Under the pieces are notes generated by a model. It was not told the origin of the DNA and did no database searches. It saw nothing but the letters and a program-made list of their open reading frames with translations. The translations under genes were made by a program, and so were the position numbers. 64,000 nt of DNA from Linanthus parryae (taxonomy: Eukaryota; Streptophyta; Magnoliopsida; Ericales; Polemoniaceae): the NCBI GenBank assembly GCA_023055425.1, contig JALGPY010000003.1, positions 53,739,891 through 53,803,890 of the forward strand, read 5' to 3'. Of this stretch, positions 21,075 through 33,679 are shown piece after piece. Every line of letters starts with the position of its first letter. Positions within the stretch are counted from its first letter, which is position 1.

Positions 21075-23312
21075 GTCTACTTAGTTGGAACGTGCGGGGG
21101 CTTGGGAACCTCCGTAGCGTTATTTCTCTTTACGATCTTTTAAGGAGGCAGAAGCCCAACATAGTCTTCTTGATGGAGACTAAACAGTATGCAAATGAGA
21201 TGGTACGAATTAAGGATCGGCTAGGCTTTCGTAATGGGATCTTTCAAGACTGTGGAGATCGACGGGCTGGCTTAGCACTTACGTGGGATTAGGAAGTTGA
21301 TTTCACTTTGGCAACAAAGTCGAAGCATTATATTCATGGTTTTTTCACCATCATTAGTGAAAACAAACATGGATATTTGACAGGTTTCTATGGTGACCCA
21401 GACAGGAACCAGAGACACAACTCTATGACACTGTTAGAACGATTGTGTCCGGGTGGGCATCCGTGGTGTGTGGTGGGAGATTTTAACACCTTTTCGTCTA
21501 TCTTGGACAAGGAAGGAGGAAGATCAGTCTCCTTTACACATATAGAGGGGTTTATTGATGTGATTAATCGACTGCAACTACGGGATCTTGGCTTCTCTGG
21601 GGTGCGGTATACTTGGTCTAACAATCAAGGTGACGATTCTTCGATCAGAGAGAGACTGGATAGATGTCTTGTCACAGATGGTTGGGATGATATTTTGGGC
21701 AGAGGGAGAGTAGAGCATCTTGTGGCGGAAGTTTCGGACCACATCCCACTACAAATTACATGGCAGTCAGGTATATTACGTAATATCAAAGTTAATAGAC
21801 ATTTTCATTTTGAATCTATGTGGATGCAGGACCCATGCTGTTCTCAACTTATTCAAGAACAATGGCGGGGATCCAATGCCTCGGTAGATTGAAAATTGTT
21901 GGGCATGGCTTCGTTATTGTCTAGTTGGAATAAGGACGTCTTTGGCAGTGTGAAAGCTCAGCTGGGGAAGATGCGTAACAGGTTGAAGGATTTGAATGAA
22001 GGAATTCAGACTGCAGCAGCAGTGGCAGAGGCTAGAACTATACGACAGACTATCTTGCAATTACTACTCAAGGAGGAGATGTTGCGACAGAGATCTCGTG
22101 AAACATGGATGAGGAAGGGGGATCAGAATACGAGATTTTTTCACAGAAAGGCTTCCATTAGAAGAAGTAGGAATCGGATTGAAGGCCTAGAAGATAGTGG
22201 GTCTGGCAATCTGATCGGGTTCAGATCAAAACAGTATTAGAGGATTACTTCAACAATATCTTCGCATCATCAAATCCTTCTCGAGCTCAGATGGAAGCAT
22301 TGCTACCGGGTGTAGAGGAGCTGCTGTCACAGGTACAGAGAGCTTATTTGAATCAGATTTACACGGCTACAGAGGTGCGGACAGCACTAGGGCAACTAGC
22401 CCCATCAAAGGCTCCGGGCCACGATGGTTTCCCTGCAAGTTTCTTTTAGCGATATTGGAACGTGGTGGGGCGAGAGATTGAGGAGGTATGTCTAAAGATA
22501 CTGAATGAAGGGGGTGATGTAACAAGATTTAACCATACATTGATAGCACTTATTCCAAAGGTCAAACAGGTCAGAAAATCCAAAGATTTACGTCCTATTA
22601 GTCTTTGCTCTACGATTTACTAGATCATTACAAAAACAATGGCTAAAAGATTGAATCTGGTGTTAGATTCGGTTATATCTGAAAACCAGTCTGCATTTCT
22701 CCCTGGTAGACTGATCTCAGACAATATTCTGATGTCTTTGAGTTGTTACACACGATGAAGAACCGAAAGAAAGGAAAATTGGGATATTTGGCTCTCAAAG
22801 CCGATATGAGCAAAGCTTACGATAGGGTGGAGTGGGATTTCCTTCGAGCAGTAATGGAAAGGATGGGCTTTGGCTACCGCTGGATAAATTTGGTGATGAA
22901 TTGCATACCTACGGTGTCATACAGTCTGATAATTAATGGAGAGGTTAACCGTAACATCAAACCACGTAGAGGATTGCGGCAAGGCTGTCCTCTTTCCCCT
23001 TATCTCTTTTTGATAGTCAGTGAAACTTTATCACGACTTCTAACAGTTGCGGTCGGCTTTCAGGACTGCAAGCATCACGTGGAGGACCTACAGTCTCACA
23101 TCTATTTTTTGCAGACGACAGCATTCTTTTCACAAAGGCTACGTCTCAAGATATTATGGAGCTACGCAATATTCTCTCTGAATATGAAGTGGCATCTGGC
23201 CAGATGCTTAATTTGCAAAAGTCTTCTGTTATATTCTCGGACAACGTGCCGGAATTGGATCGACCAGCCCTTGCGAATCTGTGTGGAATGCAGCTAGATA
23301 CCAAACAATTAC
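21071..23312 (+). pseudogene. LINE ORF2: endonuclease and reverse transcriptase
   Basis: Starts at 21071 with LLSWNVRGLGN, the opening of an APE-type endonuclease, followed by METKQ, GDFNTF, RERLDRCLV and SDHIPL, so the catalytic blocks are present. RT follows: APSKAPGHDGFP, LIPKV, LRPISLC, NQSAFLPGR, KADMSKAYDRVEWDFL and GLRQGCPLSPYLF. FADD is readable at about 23114-23125 only after a frameshift. Damage: TAG at about 21290, TGA at 21890, a frameshift near 22205, TAGs near 22448 and 22619, a frameshift near 22735 and one near 23100. The sequence ends before the usual thumb and C-terminal regions. Confidence 0.88.
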
Positions 23313-23612
23313 ATGTTTTGTTTGTCAAAGCATTCTAACTAAATTGCAAGTGTTTCAATAAAAATAATAATTTTAAATACATTTATTTGAAAAAATAAAC
23401 TTGTCAAACAAGCACCCAGTCTTAAATATTATGAAGTCAGCCCTTCATAATCACTGGTGTTATTAGTGTATGCCTTGTGTAGGAGTAGGATGTCCCCAAA
23501 GGGGATACTATGTAGCAACGAATGTCTACATTATAAGAACTTTAAACTAGAACGTGGAATTTAAATTAGAACTGAGTTCTGAAAACAACCGATGAGTATG
23601 TGCATGGAGTTA
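23313..23612 (+). repeat. R700 repeat fragment
   Basis: 300 bp matching the R700 family of 44.6-55 kb: CATTCTAACTAAATTGC, CCTTGTGTAGGAGTAGGATG, TGTGCATGGAGTTA. It begins where the LINE breaks off and ends at the pentamer AGTTA (23608-23612), the same pentamer at which an R700 unit resumes at 49029. Confidence 0.88.
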
Positions 23613-23797
23613 AGATTTTAAGCAGCACAAGTCGAGTAAAGGTGAATATGTGAGTTGATTGATGCCACATGTTTTGTGTCGGAAAGTGCAGAGAGTTCAC
23701 AGGAGCAGTTTTAGAGACAATATCCTGAGAATCCTGGGCATATTATCCTGGGTAAATCACCTAAGGTGTTTTCTTCCAAAAACATCATGTAAAAACT
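23612..23797. repeat. Left arm of 186-bp inverted repeat
   Basis: Reverse complement of 27887-28073 with only a few mismatches. Starts AAGATTTTAAGCAGC and ends CATGTAAAAACT. No gene recognised in it. Confidence 0.93.
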
Positions 23798-26412
23798 TAG
23801 TAAGTAATGGGGTATTATGGGAATTTTTTATATATGTTCTGAGAAAAAAATAAGAAAGAATTCCCAAAGGAGTTATGCGTAACTCTTCCAAGCTCCAAGC
23901 TTCCAGCTCTTCTCTTCCCCGTCGTCTCCCTCAGTGAAACCCTAACCGCTCATGTTCGCACCACCACCTCTTGCAATGCACCACTTCTGCAGCCGTCCTT
24001 CATTCGAGGAGCCAATCGAGGGCGTGGTTCTCAGCTGTCTCATCGAGTTGCAACTTCAATTGAGGATTTCTATCTACTGGGCTCACTTTGGGGTTCACAA
24101 AAGGGATTGGCTGAAACTGTTCAAGACCAGTGAAGTTTCAACAATTCAGAGGGTTCTCTGTCTAGCTAGCTTGCGTGGTCCGGGTTGCCGGTTGAGACTC
24201 CTCCCGGCGTAGGTGAGTTCTCTATCCCCTGCATTTCTTTTTCGTATCTTGTAGCGAGACCCCTGCGCGGTGGGTGTGGAGACTCCTGCCGGGTGGAGAT
24301 TATTTATTCTAGTCTCATTGTTGCTTGAATTTGGCACTTAGTGTATGTTGTTAGGTTCTATGCTGCTTACTGCATCTAGTTTATTTTTGTCGCAGCATCA
24401 TGAAACTAGCAGTTAGGGTGAGTTTGAAGCAGGTCTTGTCGAGTCATGATATGGTTGTGTGATCCCAGCAAGTTGTTTTTTTTCTGTCAGTTCTCGTGTG
24501 CATCATTGAGGACAATGACTCATTCAAGTGTGGGGGAGGGTATCCAGTAGTTACTCCATCTTTCAAACAGAAATTTCAAAACAAACTTAATTAAAGATAA
24601 TTTGCAAAAGAGAAAAGGCAACAGAGTTAGGAATGGAGAGAGCTCGGTGATGTATGTAAGGGAGTGTTACTTGTGGTATAGGCTCTTGCGTGTGAGGAAT
24701 GATTTAAGCCGACATGATAATTAAATGTCCCTTTTAATACGCATTGAGAATTTTGTGCATTTGGATACATGGCAATAATTTTTAAAAAAAATAAAAGGAC
24801 GTTTTACTACTTGTAATGCATATCATGTTTTGAGGACTCTCCGAACTTTCTATTCGACCGGAAGGCCAGACCGCCGTCAATTAGGTAGAATCGCTACATG
24901 ATATGGGCCCACTGCCGACTCCACCTTGTAGGTCCGACTAGTTAACCCCGTTTGATCCTATCTTGTTTTTCATACCCCAATTGAGCCGTAGGAGCACTTT
25001 AGGAAGCTATTCCTTAGAGTAGATTTTACCCTTCCTAGGCATCATGATAGAGGGAGTGGAAGTTGAGGGAGGATTACGTTTATTACTATGGGTTGATTTG
25101 ATATATTTGGGGATGATTTGGATTCTACTTGTGAGCTTTATTGCTATATCTATTGAGGGGAGTTAGTTGAGAGTGATAATACGGCTTGCGCTGAGTCGCG
25201 GAGAGTGTTTGCATCTCATTACATGGTGCAGAACAAATGGAGAGAAGGCCGTAGTGCTTCCGCTATAGCACGGGGTGGGTGATTGATGGAAATGTCAATG
25301 TTCTTTATGTTACATGGTTCACTTGTGCACTAGAATTGTAGGCATCATTGGTATTGATTGATTGAGCAGGGTGTTGTGGGATGTACTGTTATTTGGTGCA
25401 CAATTGCACTCAGTTTTTTTAGGGACACCTGGATTTTGATTTGAGACCCTGTATGGGCGCACTATTTCAACGAAGTGTGGGGGTCTCAGTACTTATTTGA
25501 CATACTATCCTCTCGGATGGGATTTAATTGTTGAAATGCGGCAAGACCAGAGGCTTCATTGATGGACTTCATTTGTGATTTGACTTTATTCGGGAATCAA
25601 TTATCATATATACAACATGTTCTATTCAAAAAAAAAATTGAAAAGAAAAACAGAAAAAAATAGAAAAGAAAAAAAAACATAAAGAAAAAAGAAGAAGAAA
25701 AAAAAGTAAAAAAAAAGAGAGAGAGAGAGGAAACAATTTAAACCTTCACTGTTCAGTATGTACAATTCACTGCATTTGTTCACCAGCATGGCAATTGTAG
25801 CTTGGCAGAGTTGAGACTTGCTTTCACGACATGAAGACATTTGTGGGATTTCGATGGGCACCACAGGCCCTTGCACGATACTGGATTTGATTTTTGTTGA
25901 AAGCTGGGATGATCAGATTGGTAGTGTACTTGGTACACTAGGTGAGGGTGAGTGAGGATTGGTGGGGTAATGTGAGTTTATTTATCATGATGCTCAGGGA
26001 CTACGCTTCTAAATATATATCCTACCAGCCCTAAGCCTCAGAATGACATTACACCATGATTGAAATAGCTCGGAAGGTGTGCACCGGGAATAGGTTTGGA
26101 GTCAATCACTATTTTCTTGATATACATAACATTGCCTGTATTTTATTACTGAAAATGCTATTATTCTTCCTGTGTAATTTAGGGGAAATTCGAAACTTTC
26201 TAAGTGTAAGTCTTTGAAATCAAACTTCGCATGTGATGCCCCTATGTTTCAAGAAATTGAGGGACTGAGAGCTTGATGATGTCTATCCTAACTTTGTTTG
26301 CCAATTCTCTTATAAAAGAAATAGACATTCAGGATTTCTTATATGTTTTTATCACTCAGAATTAGTCAATATTTTCATGGCAGTTAGGTTTGCTCGGGAC
26401 TAGCAAACAGTT
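23798..26412 (+). other. Non-coding region, mostly Athila 3' internal sequence
   Basis: No gene. About 23860-24340 has a C/T-rich leader-like stretch (AAACCCTAACC) of unknown origin. From about 24500 the sequence looks like the post-pol region of Athila elements, with AAGTGTGGGGGAGGG at about 24516 and related G-runs, leading to the PPT at 26413. At 25628-25735 about 100 bases are almost pure A and G. Where the Athila part begins is unclear. Confidence 0.6.
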
Positions 26413-26425
26413 AAGTGTGGGGGTT
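26413..26425 (+). promoter_or_regulatory. Athila-D polypurine tract
   Basis: AAGTGTGGGGGTT directly before the LTR start TGTTAACTC. This is the plus-strand priming site of Athila-type elements and shows that the LTR that follows is a 3' LTR. Confidence 0.85.
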
Positions 26426-27886
26426 TGTTAACTCTCTAGAAGAGACTTATCTTACCATCAATAAAGAGTGACAATTGCCGAGTTTTGGAATTTTGTGCCG
26501 TTTAAAGCTAAATTATAGTTATATTTGCAGGCATTGTCTTGTTAGGCTTATATCTCAGTTTTCTGTGATTTTATTTACTTTTAACCCCATTTATTGGACT
26601 ACTAACAATTTCACTTGAGATGGTGTGTTTTGAGTTGTTTTGTAGTTCATTCAGGTGAGGTGGAATTGCAAATCGAGGAGCAAGGATAAAGTGCACGAAA
26701 AAATTGACGCAAACATCCGAGATAAAGCTAAAGCGCACCAAGGTTGTTTTGCACTGCTGGACTGAATGTGCTGCTGTTCCAGGGCTGTCAGAGGACCGGA
26801 TTGACCATTATACACATTATTTGGGGGCTGTTTTGTTATACATGGGGTTTAATAGCAATTTGGGACAAGTTTGAGGCCCTTTTGAAGCAATTTAGGCCAT
26901 GTTTTGGCCCACTAAAGCATTGTTACGGGATTTTCACCCAGGGGCAGCTGATTCAACTAAGGGAAAGGGAATAAACAGGAGGCGGCATAGCAGAGAAGGG
27001 TTTATATACAACACAGAAGGACGGACGAAGGGAGAGACGTGAAGTACTGAGGCAGCGAGGTCGGGATCGAAGAAGAAGACGGAGAACACGGCAATTGCTA
27101 GTCAAAATTCTCTTCTCTTTGTTTCTTATCTCCATGTTTGTGTACTCTAAACTCATGAATTCTTTCAATATTGTCATGGCAGCGTAAACCCTACACTAAG
27201 TTGTATGGTTATGAACTAGTTTTCCCTAGTTTATTATGATACGTAGATAACGTTTTCATGAATGCCGATTCTTAATTATTATTCATAATCTTGTTATCTA
27301 GTATATGAAGCACACTGCTTTTGATTGTTTGGCCAACAATTGAATGATCTAAGACCTAGTTGATTACTTGAGAAAGATTTAGCTAGGGTTGTAATACATA
27401 TGCTAGAGTCTTGTATTCAAATCATAAATCGAGAGATAGAATTTGTTATGAGATGGTCGGTATGCGTGAATATGAGTAAATATTCCCTTATGTTAGTAGA
27501 TCGAGAGATTGCTAATTTAAGTGAATAGGAGTTCAGTTATAGCTTGAGAGAGTGTAATTGATAGTTTGCACGGTCTAGCGAGATTGAATAATAGTGTTGC
27601 CGACTACTATCATCATAATTGGAGGAAACTAGGGAATTCCATACGACTTAGTCTTTTATCATCTTAGTAATCACAATCTATTTTATCGTTTTCCATTTTG
27701 TTTTGTTAATTATAATTACACTTAGAAATAATCAAATCAACTTGTTCACGCGTTAGCCTAGATAGTATATTGATTAGCATCAGCTAGTAGTTGTAATTTC
27801 ACTCCCTTGGGATCGATAATTCCTGGTATTTGCTTACCACATTCATTACTTGCTGCGATTACGTACACTTGCGAATTACGCTAACA
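26426..27886 (+). repeat. Athila-D 3' LTR
   Basis: 1461 bp from TGTTAACTCTCTAG to ATTACGCTAACA. A TATA-like TTTATATAC lies near 27000. The first 860 bp recur in reverse orientation at 48169-49028. The open frames in it (for example 26953-27177) recur with the repeat and are not genes. The base after the LTR is the first base of the inverted-repeat arm at 27887. Confidence 0.9.
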
Positions 27887-28073
27887 AGTTTTTTACAGGA
27901 TGTTTTTGGAAGAAAACACCTTAGGTGATTTACCCAGGATAATATGCCCAGGATTCTCAGGATATTGTCTCTAAAACTGCTCCTGTGAACTCTCTGCACT
28001 TTCCGACACAAAACATGTGGCATCAATCAACTCACAGATTCACCTTTACTCGACTTGTGCTGCTTAAAATCTT
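27887..28073. repeat. Right arm of 186-bp inverted repeat
   Basis: Reverse complement of 23612-23797. It begins (AGTTTTTTACAGG) exactly where the Athila-D LTR ends. Confidence 0.93.
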
Positions 28074-28694
28074 GTTGAAGGCAGCTGAATGACTTCTTTG
28101 AATTCTTGCATAGGTGAATCCAGCCCACCTATGTCAGAATATCACTCCAATGACCCTTCTCAACCTTCATGTGTTAAACCAATGGATAAACCTCGTCCTG
28201 AAGAAGTCTCACAATGACAGGCCTTTTTTTATGCATCCAGATTACTTAACCATGTTCCAATTAATCCTTGTCCCAGAAGAACAAAATACTCACATATTAC
28301 TCCAGTCATCAACGATCTTCTCAGGTCCATCAAGATTCATCCTAACCTCCCTAGTCTTCATGTCTTTAACACAACCAGAGCACGTGCTTCATTCCCACAT
28401 ATTCTGATTTTCTTTTCCTAACCTGTGAAATAGTCCTATACCCACAACATGAGCAAACATGTAACTGCACCTATTCAATAATGAATAATCAACAAAATCA
28501 GGATCACCTACCGACTTCAAACATTCTGTTCATATTTTTTATTTTTTTTATTTTTTATTTTTATTATTATTATCAAAATATGGCATAAAAACAAATAGAA
28601 TCAAATAAAATAAAACAAAGTGCTAATAGCTCAGGTTGCCTCCCGAGAAGCGCTTAGTTTATAGTCTTCAGCCCGACTTTTACCTCAAAGGTGA
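28074..28694 (-). other. Athila-C post-pol region
   Basis: 620 bases with no gene. AT-rich, with a T/A low-complexity run at about 28537-28575. The Athila landmark GGGAGGCAA lies near the pol end. Confidence 0.55.
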
Positions 28695-30272
28695 TCACTT
28701 CACCTCCACAAGATGGAGGGTCTCAATCGGCCTTACAAAAGGCCCCTGAATATATGGTTTGAGGCGTTGCCCGTTCACCTTAAAGCGCCCCTTTTCAGGA
28801 TCTTCAATCTCGACAGCGCCGAATGGGAACACTTGAGTTACCTTAAATGGTCCTGACCACAGTGACTTCAACTTCCCTGGAAATAATCGCAGCCGGGAAT
28901 TGACTAACAATACCTCTTGTCCCGGTTCAAACTCGCGATGAAGAATATGTCGATCATGCCACATCTTTGTACGCTCTTTGTAAATCCTGTTATTCTCGTA
29001 GGCGAGAACCCGAAATTCGTCAAGCTCATTCAATTGTATCATCCTCTTTTCTCCTGCAAGCTTATCATCAAGATTTAAGAACTTCAATGCCCAATACGCC
29101 TTATGTTGAAGCTCTACAGGTAAGTGACATGACTTCCCATATACCAACTGATAAGGAGACATCCCCAATGGTGTTCGAAATGCTGTTCGATAAGCCCATA
29201 ATGCATCATCCAGTCTGACTGCCCAATCCTTACGATTCAGATTCACAGTCTTCTCCAAGATTCTCTTGACTTCCCGATTAGACACCTCAGCCTGATCGTT
29301 GGTTTGGGGATGATATGCCAATGCGACCTTGTGAGTTTTCACCCCATATGCTGTTAAAGCCTTTGCAAAGGCTTGATTACAAAAATGAGAACCCTCGTCA
29401 CTTATTATCGCCCTTGGAGTACCGAACCGAGTAAAAATATTCTTGCGCAAGAATCTCACTACCACTTGAGCATCATTAGTTGGAGAGGCCAATGCTTCCA
29501 CCCATTTAGTGACATAATCTACAGCAAGAAGAATATAGAGATTCCCATACGAGGAGGGGAATGGCCCCATAAAATCGATTCCCCAAACGTCAAAGGGCTC
29601 AACTTCCAAGATGTTATTTAGAGGCATCTCGTTTCGCCGAGAGATATTACCAGTGCGCTGGCACCTATCACAGGTCAAGGCAAATGCTTTAGCATCTTTG
29701 AATAATGTAGGCCAATAAAACCCGCATTGCAAAACTTTCACCGCTGTCCGTGGACCGCTATAATGTCCTCCACAAGGTAGAGAATGACAGTGATGCATTA
29801 TACTATTCATCTCATCCTCAGCCACACATCTTCGCAAAATTTGATCCTTGCACAGCTTAAATAGATACGGCTCTTCCCAAAAGTAATATTTAACCTCTGA
29901 CAGAAACTTCTTATTCTGGGCATATGAAAAATCAGAAGGAATAATACCTTGGCTTTTAAAATTAGCAAAGTCAGCAAACCATGGAGTTTTCGAGTCAACT
30001 GCTAAAAGCTTTTCATCTGGAAATAACTCGTTGATTGGTACATCTTCAATTTTCCCGTTCTCCAACCTTGATAAATGATCGGCAACGACATTTTCAACTC
30101 CTTTTTTGTCTCGTATTTCAACATCAAACTCTTGTAAGAGCAGCACCCATCTAATTAGTCGGGGCTTGGAATCCTTCTTTTCCATGAGATACTTAATCGC
30201 GGAATGATCAGTGAATACAATTACCTTGGATCCCACTAAGTACGGGCGAAATTTGTCAAAAGCATATACCAC
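28695..30272 (-). pseudogene. Athila-C RNase H end and integrase
   Basis: An uninterrupted 525-codon stretch. It starts in RNase H ([20 protein letters not shown]). The integrase zinc-binding region follows ([14 protein letters not shown], then CDRC), then the core with [17 protein letters not shown] and [16 protein letters not shown], so D, D and E are all present, then a C-terminal [15 protein letters not shown] and GPFKV block. It is the best-preserved pol piece in the window. Upstream it is cut off by a TAG near 30306 that replaces Gln in the [11 protein letters not shown] motif, in the same frame as the next piece. Confidence 0.9.
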
Positions 30273-31390
30273 AGCTAGGAGTTCCTTTTCTGTCGTCCCA
30301 TAATTCAGCTACGCTTCATTCAAGACACGACTAGCATAATAAATCACGTGCAAGACCTTGTCTCTCCTTTGGCCGAGAACTGCTCCCACAGCAAAATCGC
30401 TTGCGTCACACATAACTTCAAACGGTAAACACCAATCTGGTGAGGTAATAACAGGGACTGAAGTTAATTTTTCCTTGAGAACATTGAATGCCTTAGCACA
30501 ATCTGCTGAAAATACAAAGGTGGCGTCTTTCACGAGCAGGTCACACAAAGGCTTAGAGATTTTAGAGAAATCCTTTATAAATCTGCGACAAAATCCCGCA
30601 TGACCAAGAAAGCTACGGACTCCTCTAACAGATGTTGGTGGTGGAAGCTTCTCGATAATATCAACTTTTGCACGATCCACCTCAATGCCTTTACTCGATA
30701 TTTTATGCCCCAGCACAATACCCTCCGTCACCATGAAGTGACATTTTTCCCAGTTCAATACTAAGTTAGTATCCTTAGCACCTTACCAAGATGGTCTAGA
30801 CAATCATCATAAGAATTGCCAAAAACCGAGAAATCATCCATGAAAACCTCTACATTCTTCTCCACCATATCACTAAAAATTGCCATCATGCATCTTTGGA
30901 AGGTCGCTGGCGCGTTACAAAGACCAAATGGCATGCGCCGAAATGCAAAAGTTCCATACGGGCATGTAAATGTGGTCTTTTCCTGATCATCGGGCTCGAT
31001 AGCGATTTGATTATATCCAGAGTACCCGTCTAAGAAGCAGTAGAACTCATGATGTGCTAGACGATCAAGCATCTGATCGATGAACGGCAACGGGAAGTGG
31101 TCTTTTCGTGTTGCATCATTAAGTCGCCGATAATCCATACACACCCTCCAGCCCGTCACTGTTCTAGTGGAGATCATCTCACCATTGTCGCTCTTAACCA
31201 CTGTCACCCCTCCCTTCTTCGGAACACATTGCACTGGGCTTACCCATTCACTGTCAGATATGGGATAAATAATGCCTGCATCAAGCCATTTAAGAACTTC
31301 TTTCTTGACAACATCCTGCATATGGGGATTAAGACGTCGTTGAGGTTGAATCACAGCTTTCTTTCCTTCCTCCATTCGAATCTTATGCAT
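30273..31390 (-). pseudogene. Athila-C reverse transcriptase and RNase H start
   Basis: RT at 31390-30761 with WVSPVQCVPKKGG, RVCMDYRRLNDATRKDHFPL, CFLDGYSGYNQI and the catalytic VFMDDFSVFG; FMDD is usual in Athila. A frameshift near 30765 separates it from 30758-30309, which carries the thumb (EGIVLGHKIS) and the first RNase H motif (VMCDASDFAVGAVLGQ). A frameshift near 31385 separates RT from upstream linker, and a TAG near 30306 separates it from the next piece. Confidence 0.9.
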
Positions 31391-32237
31391 ACAAACGAGG
31401 GGCTGATCCCTTTAATATCCCTAATTGTCCACCCAATTGCAGATTTATGCTCTCCAAGAACACGTAATAACTTGTCTTCCTCTTCCATGGCCAGCGACGA
31501 AGAGACGATAACCGGCAACGTAGAATTAGCTCCCAGGAAGGCATACTTTAGATGAGATGGAAGTGGCTTAAGCTCTAACAGTGGCGGTTTCTCAAGAGAT
31601 GAAATCAATGCAGGCCGCTTTTCTTCATCCTCGTATAAAGGTAATTTCTCTTGGCGATACCTTCTTGCTCCTGCTTCAATATGAGCTACCATCTCATTAA
31701 TGGGAGATTCCCCACATGGTGAATGCAAAGCTTTCACGATGCATGCCTTGAGTTGATCATCATCCAGAATATCACACAGGAACTCATCTACCACAGAGTC
31801 TAGCAATCTACGCGCATGCAAGTATCTTCATAATCAGGTAATTTAATTGCTTCAAATACATTAAATGTTACCTTTTCGTTGTGAACTCGCATTGTGAGCT
31901 CTCCACTTTGCACATCAATAAGAGCACGGCCTGTTTCTAAGAATGGTCTCCCAAGTATTATCGGCACATCCTGATCCTCATTCATATCTAAAATCACGAA
32001 GTCAGCTGGAAATATGAATTTATCAACTTTGACCAATACATACTCTACTACACCGCGCGGGTATTTGATAGATCGATCACCCATTTGCAAGGATATGGTG
32101 GTAGGTGCAGGCTCTCCAAGCTTCAATTTTTGATAAACGGATAAGGGCATAAGGTTGATACTTGCACCTAAATCGCATAAAGCTCTCCCATGATACATGT
32201 CACCTAGAGTGCAAGGGATGACAAAGCTGCCCGGATC
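31391..32237 (-). pseudogene. Athila-C protease and linker
   Basis: Protease with RALCDLGASINLMPLSVYQ (D-L-G-A, usual for Athila) and IPIILGRPFLETGRALID, then an acidic linker leading to RT. A frameshift near 31815 and another near 31385 break it. The frame starts abruptly at 32237, where the copia-2 3' LTR ends; the codons for DPGSFVIPC begin within a few bases of that junction, so copia-2 inserted into a coding protease. Confidence 0.88.
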
Positions 32238-33665
32238 TGTAGGGTTTTGATTCATGGATCGCGCAAACGGAAGCATAATCAAACAAACAACCATGCAAAA
32301 CCCTCCAAGGATCACAAGTCTAGATGCATAACGATAGTGAAGGTAAGAAATCATAAACACACCTTTGGGTTCTCCTTGATGACTTCAAACGCGAATAGTG
32401 TCACGTTCTCTATAGTTGATCCACGCCTAGAGTTGATCCTAGATCTCCAATCTCCTTGGTGCTAGCCCGGAATGAGAGGAGGGTGAAGGAATCACGCAAA
32501 ACGAGGCAAAAAGAAGGGCTCGGCCTTCTTTTTGGCGTCGGGGACGAGGGGCGGCGGCAAGGGGGCGGCGTCCTCCTTGTTGCTTGCTCTCTCTCTCCTT
32601 TGTTCTCTCCTACTCTTGTTATGTTCTCTTTAGAGCATAAGTTCTTTAGGAAGGAAGGAAGGAGGGTCCTTTATATAGTCCAACAACTCCTTGTTAACTA
32701 CCTAAAGGACTTATTCTAGTCCAACTAGAATACAATTTAGTCCCTTCCTTGCAAATTAGTCCCTACTAAGTTTGCAAGGGTTTGCAAAGTGATCCTTCTA
32801 ATTAATTAATCCAATTAATTAATTCCCAAATCTAGTACAACTCTATATAGCGTGTGACCCCATAGGTTCTATCTAGTTGGTAGCAACTCCTTGCTAATAT
32901 GGAGCGGTTTCTAGCAAAACATCCATTCTAGCCAACTAATAGAATAGTCATCTAGACAACCTTGTACAAGTAATTATCTCATCCCTTTGCCTCCATATCC
33001 GGATTGGACACGAGACATACAAGTCACACTCGTATATCCAATCCCTAGTTTCTCGATCCATGGAATAGCCTTATTCGTGCAAATAACATCAATATCCCAT
33101 ATTGATTTATTTGAGTCTGGCCAGACATTCTATAAGCACTATCCTCGAGTGGCCTAGGATATTTGCTCCCGTTATGTGGGAGGGGCAAATCCTCTCTACG
33201 TCCACTACGATCTCTAAGCTTGCTTCTCCTTGTATCCAGTACACGCCTTTATAACTACCCAGTCACGGTGTAGCGTTTAACGCTACCAAGATCACAATGA
33301 TCCACAACTAGAATATCTAGTGACTTCAAGTCTAAGGATGACAACACCATTGTACCCGAGAAGCACTTGTGACTCAACATAACATGTATGTAGCCTTCTC
33401 GGTGATGGGTCAATCCAGTGCAACATTCCATAATGCACACCTATGTGTTGGATCGTGATATCTCCATATCAATCCAACCCCATACTAGTCTATAGATGAT
33501 TGTCCCATTAATCATTATACTTGACTAGGGATATTTAAGATAAACAACACGATTGTAAATCTAAGGACTTCATTATATTAAATATCCAATAAATAATAAA
33601 TGAATTTTCTAGCCAATTACAAATTCATACTAAACTAGATTGCCTCTAGGGCATCTATTCCAACA
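32238..33665 (-). repeat. copia-2 3' LTR
   Basis: 1428 bp, TGTTGGAATAG (33665) to AAACCCTACA (32238, minus strand), aligning end to end with the copia-1 5' LTR. TATA box at about 32673-32681. Confidence 0.93.
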
Positions 33666-33676
33666 GTCTCCCACTT
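33666..33676 (-). promoter_or_regulatory. copia-2 polypurine tract
   Basis: Minus strand AAGTGGGAGAC directly upstream of the LTR start. Primes plus-strand cDNA synthesis in this family. Confidence 0.85.
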
Positions 33677-33679
33677 GCA

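Larger units (their letters stand above)
19776..23312 (+). mobile_element. L1-type LINE, 5' interrupted and 3' truncated
   Basis: Plus-strand non-LTR retrotransposon with ORF1 and ORF2 in L1 order. Its 5' end is cut by the Tat-A LTR: the ORF1 frame runs back into the LTR, so its first residues are not native. The 3' end stops just after the RT palm (about 23312), where the sequence becomes R700 repeat. No 3' UTR or poly-A tail is present, so this is a rearranged fragment, not a normal insertion, which would be truncated at the 5' end. Confidence 0.9.
28074..32237 (-). mobile_element. Athila-C: Ty3/gypsy Athila-type element, pol part
   Basis: Minus-strand Athila-like element with protease, RT, RNase H, integrase and part of the post-pol region, including AAGCGCTTCTCGGGAGGCAA just after pol (about 28635-28655), a typical Athila landmark. 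Gag and 5' LTR are missing: copia-2 inserted within the protease at 32238 and what follows copia-2 is Tat-B, not Athila. No own 3' LTR is seen; the sequence meets the inverted-repeat arm at 28073. Confidence 0.87.

Noticed and set aside
25622..25876. Phe-rich minus-strand frame
   Set aside because: Translation of the A/G low-complexity tract.
26953..27177. Frame seen in two places (also 48275-48499)
   Set aside because: It lies in the Athila-D LTR and recurs only because the LTR recurs.
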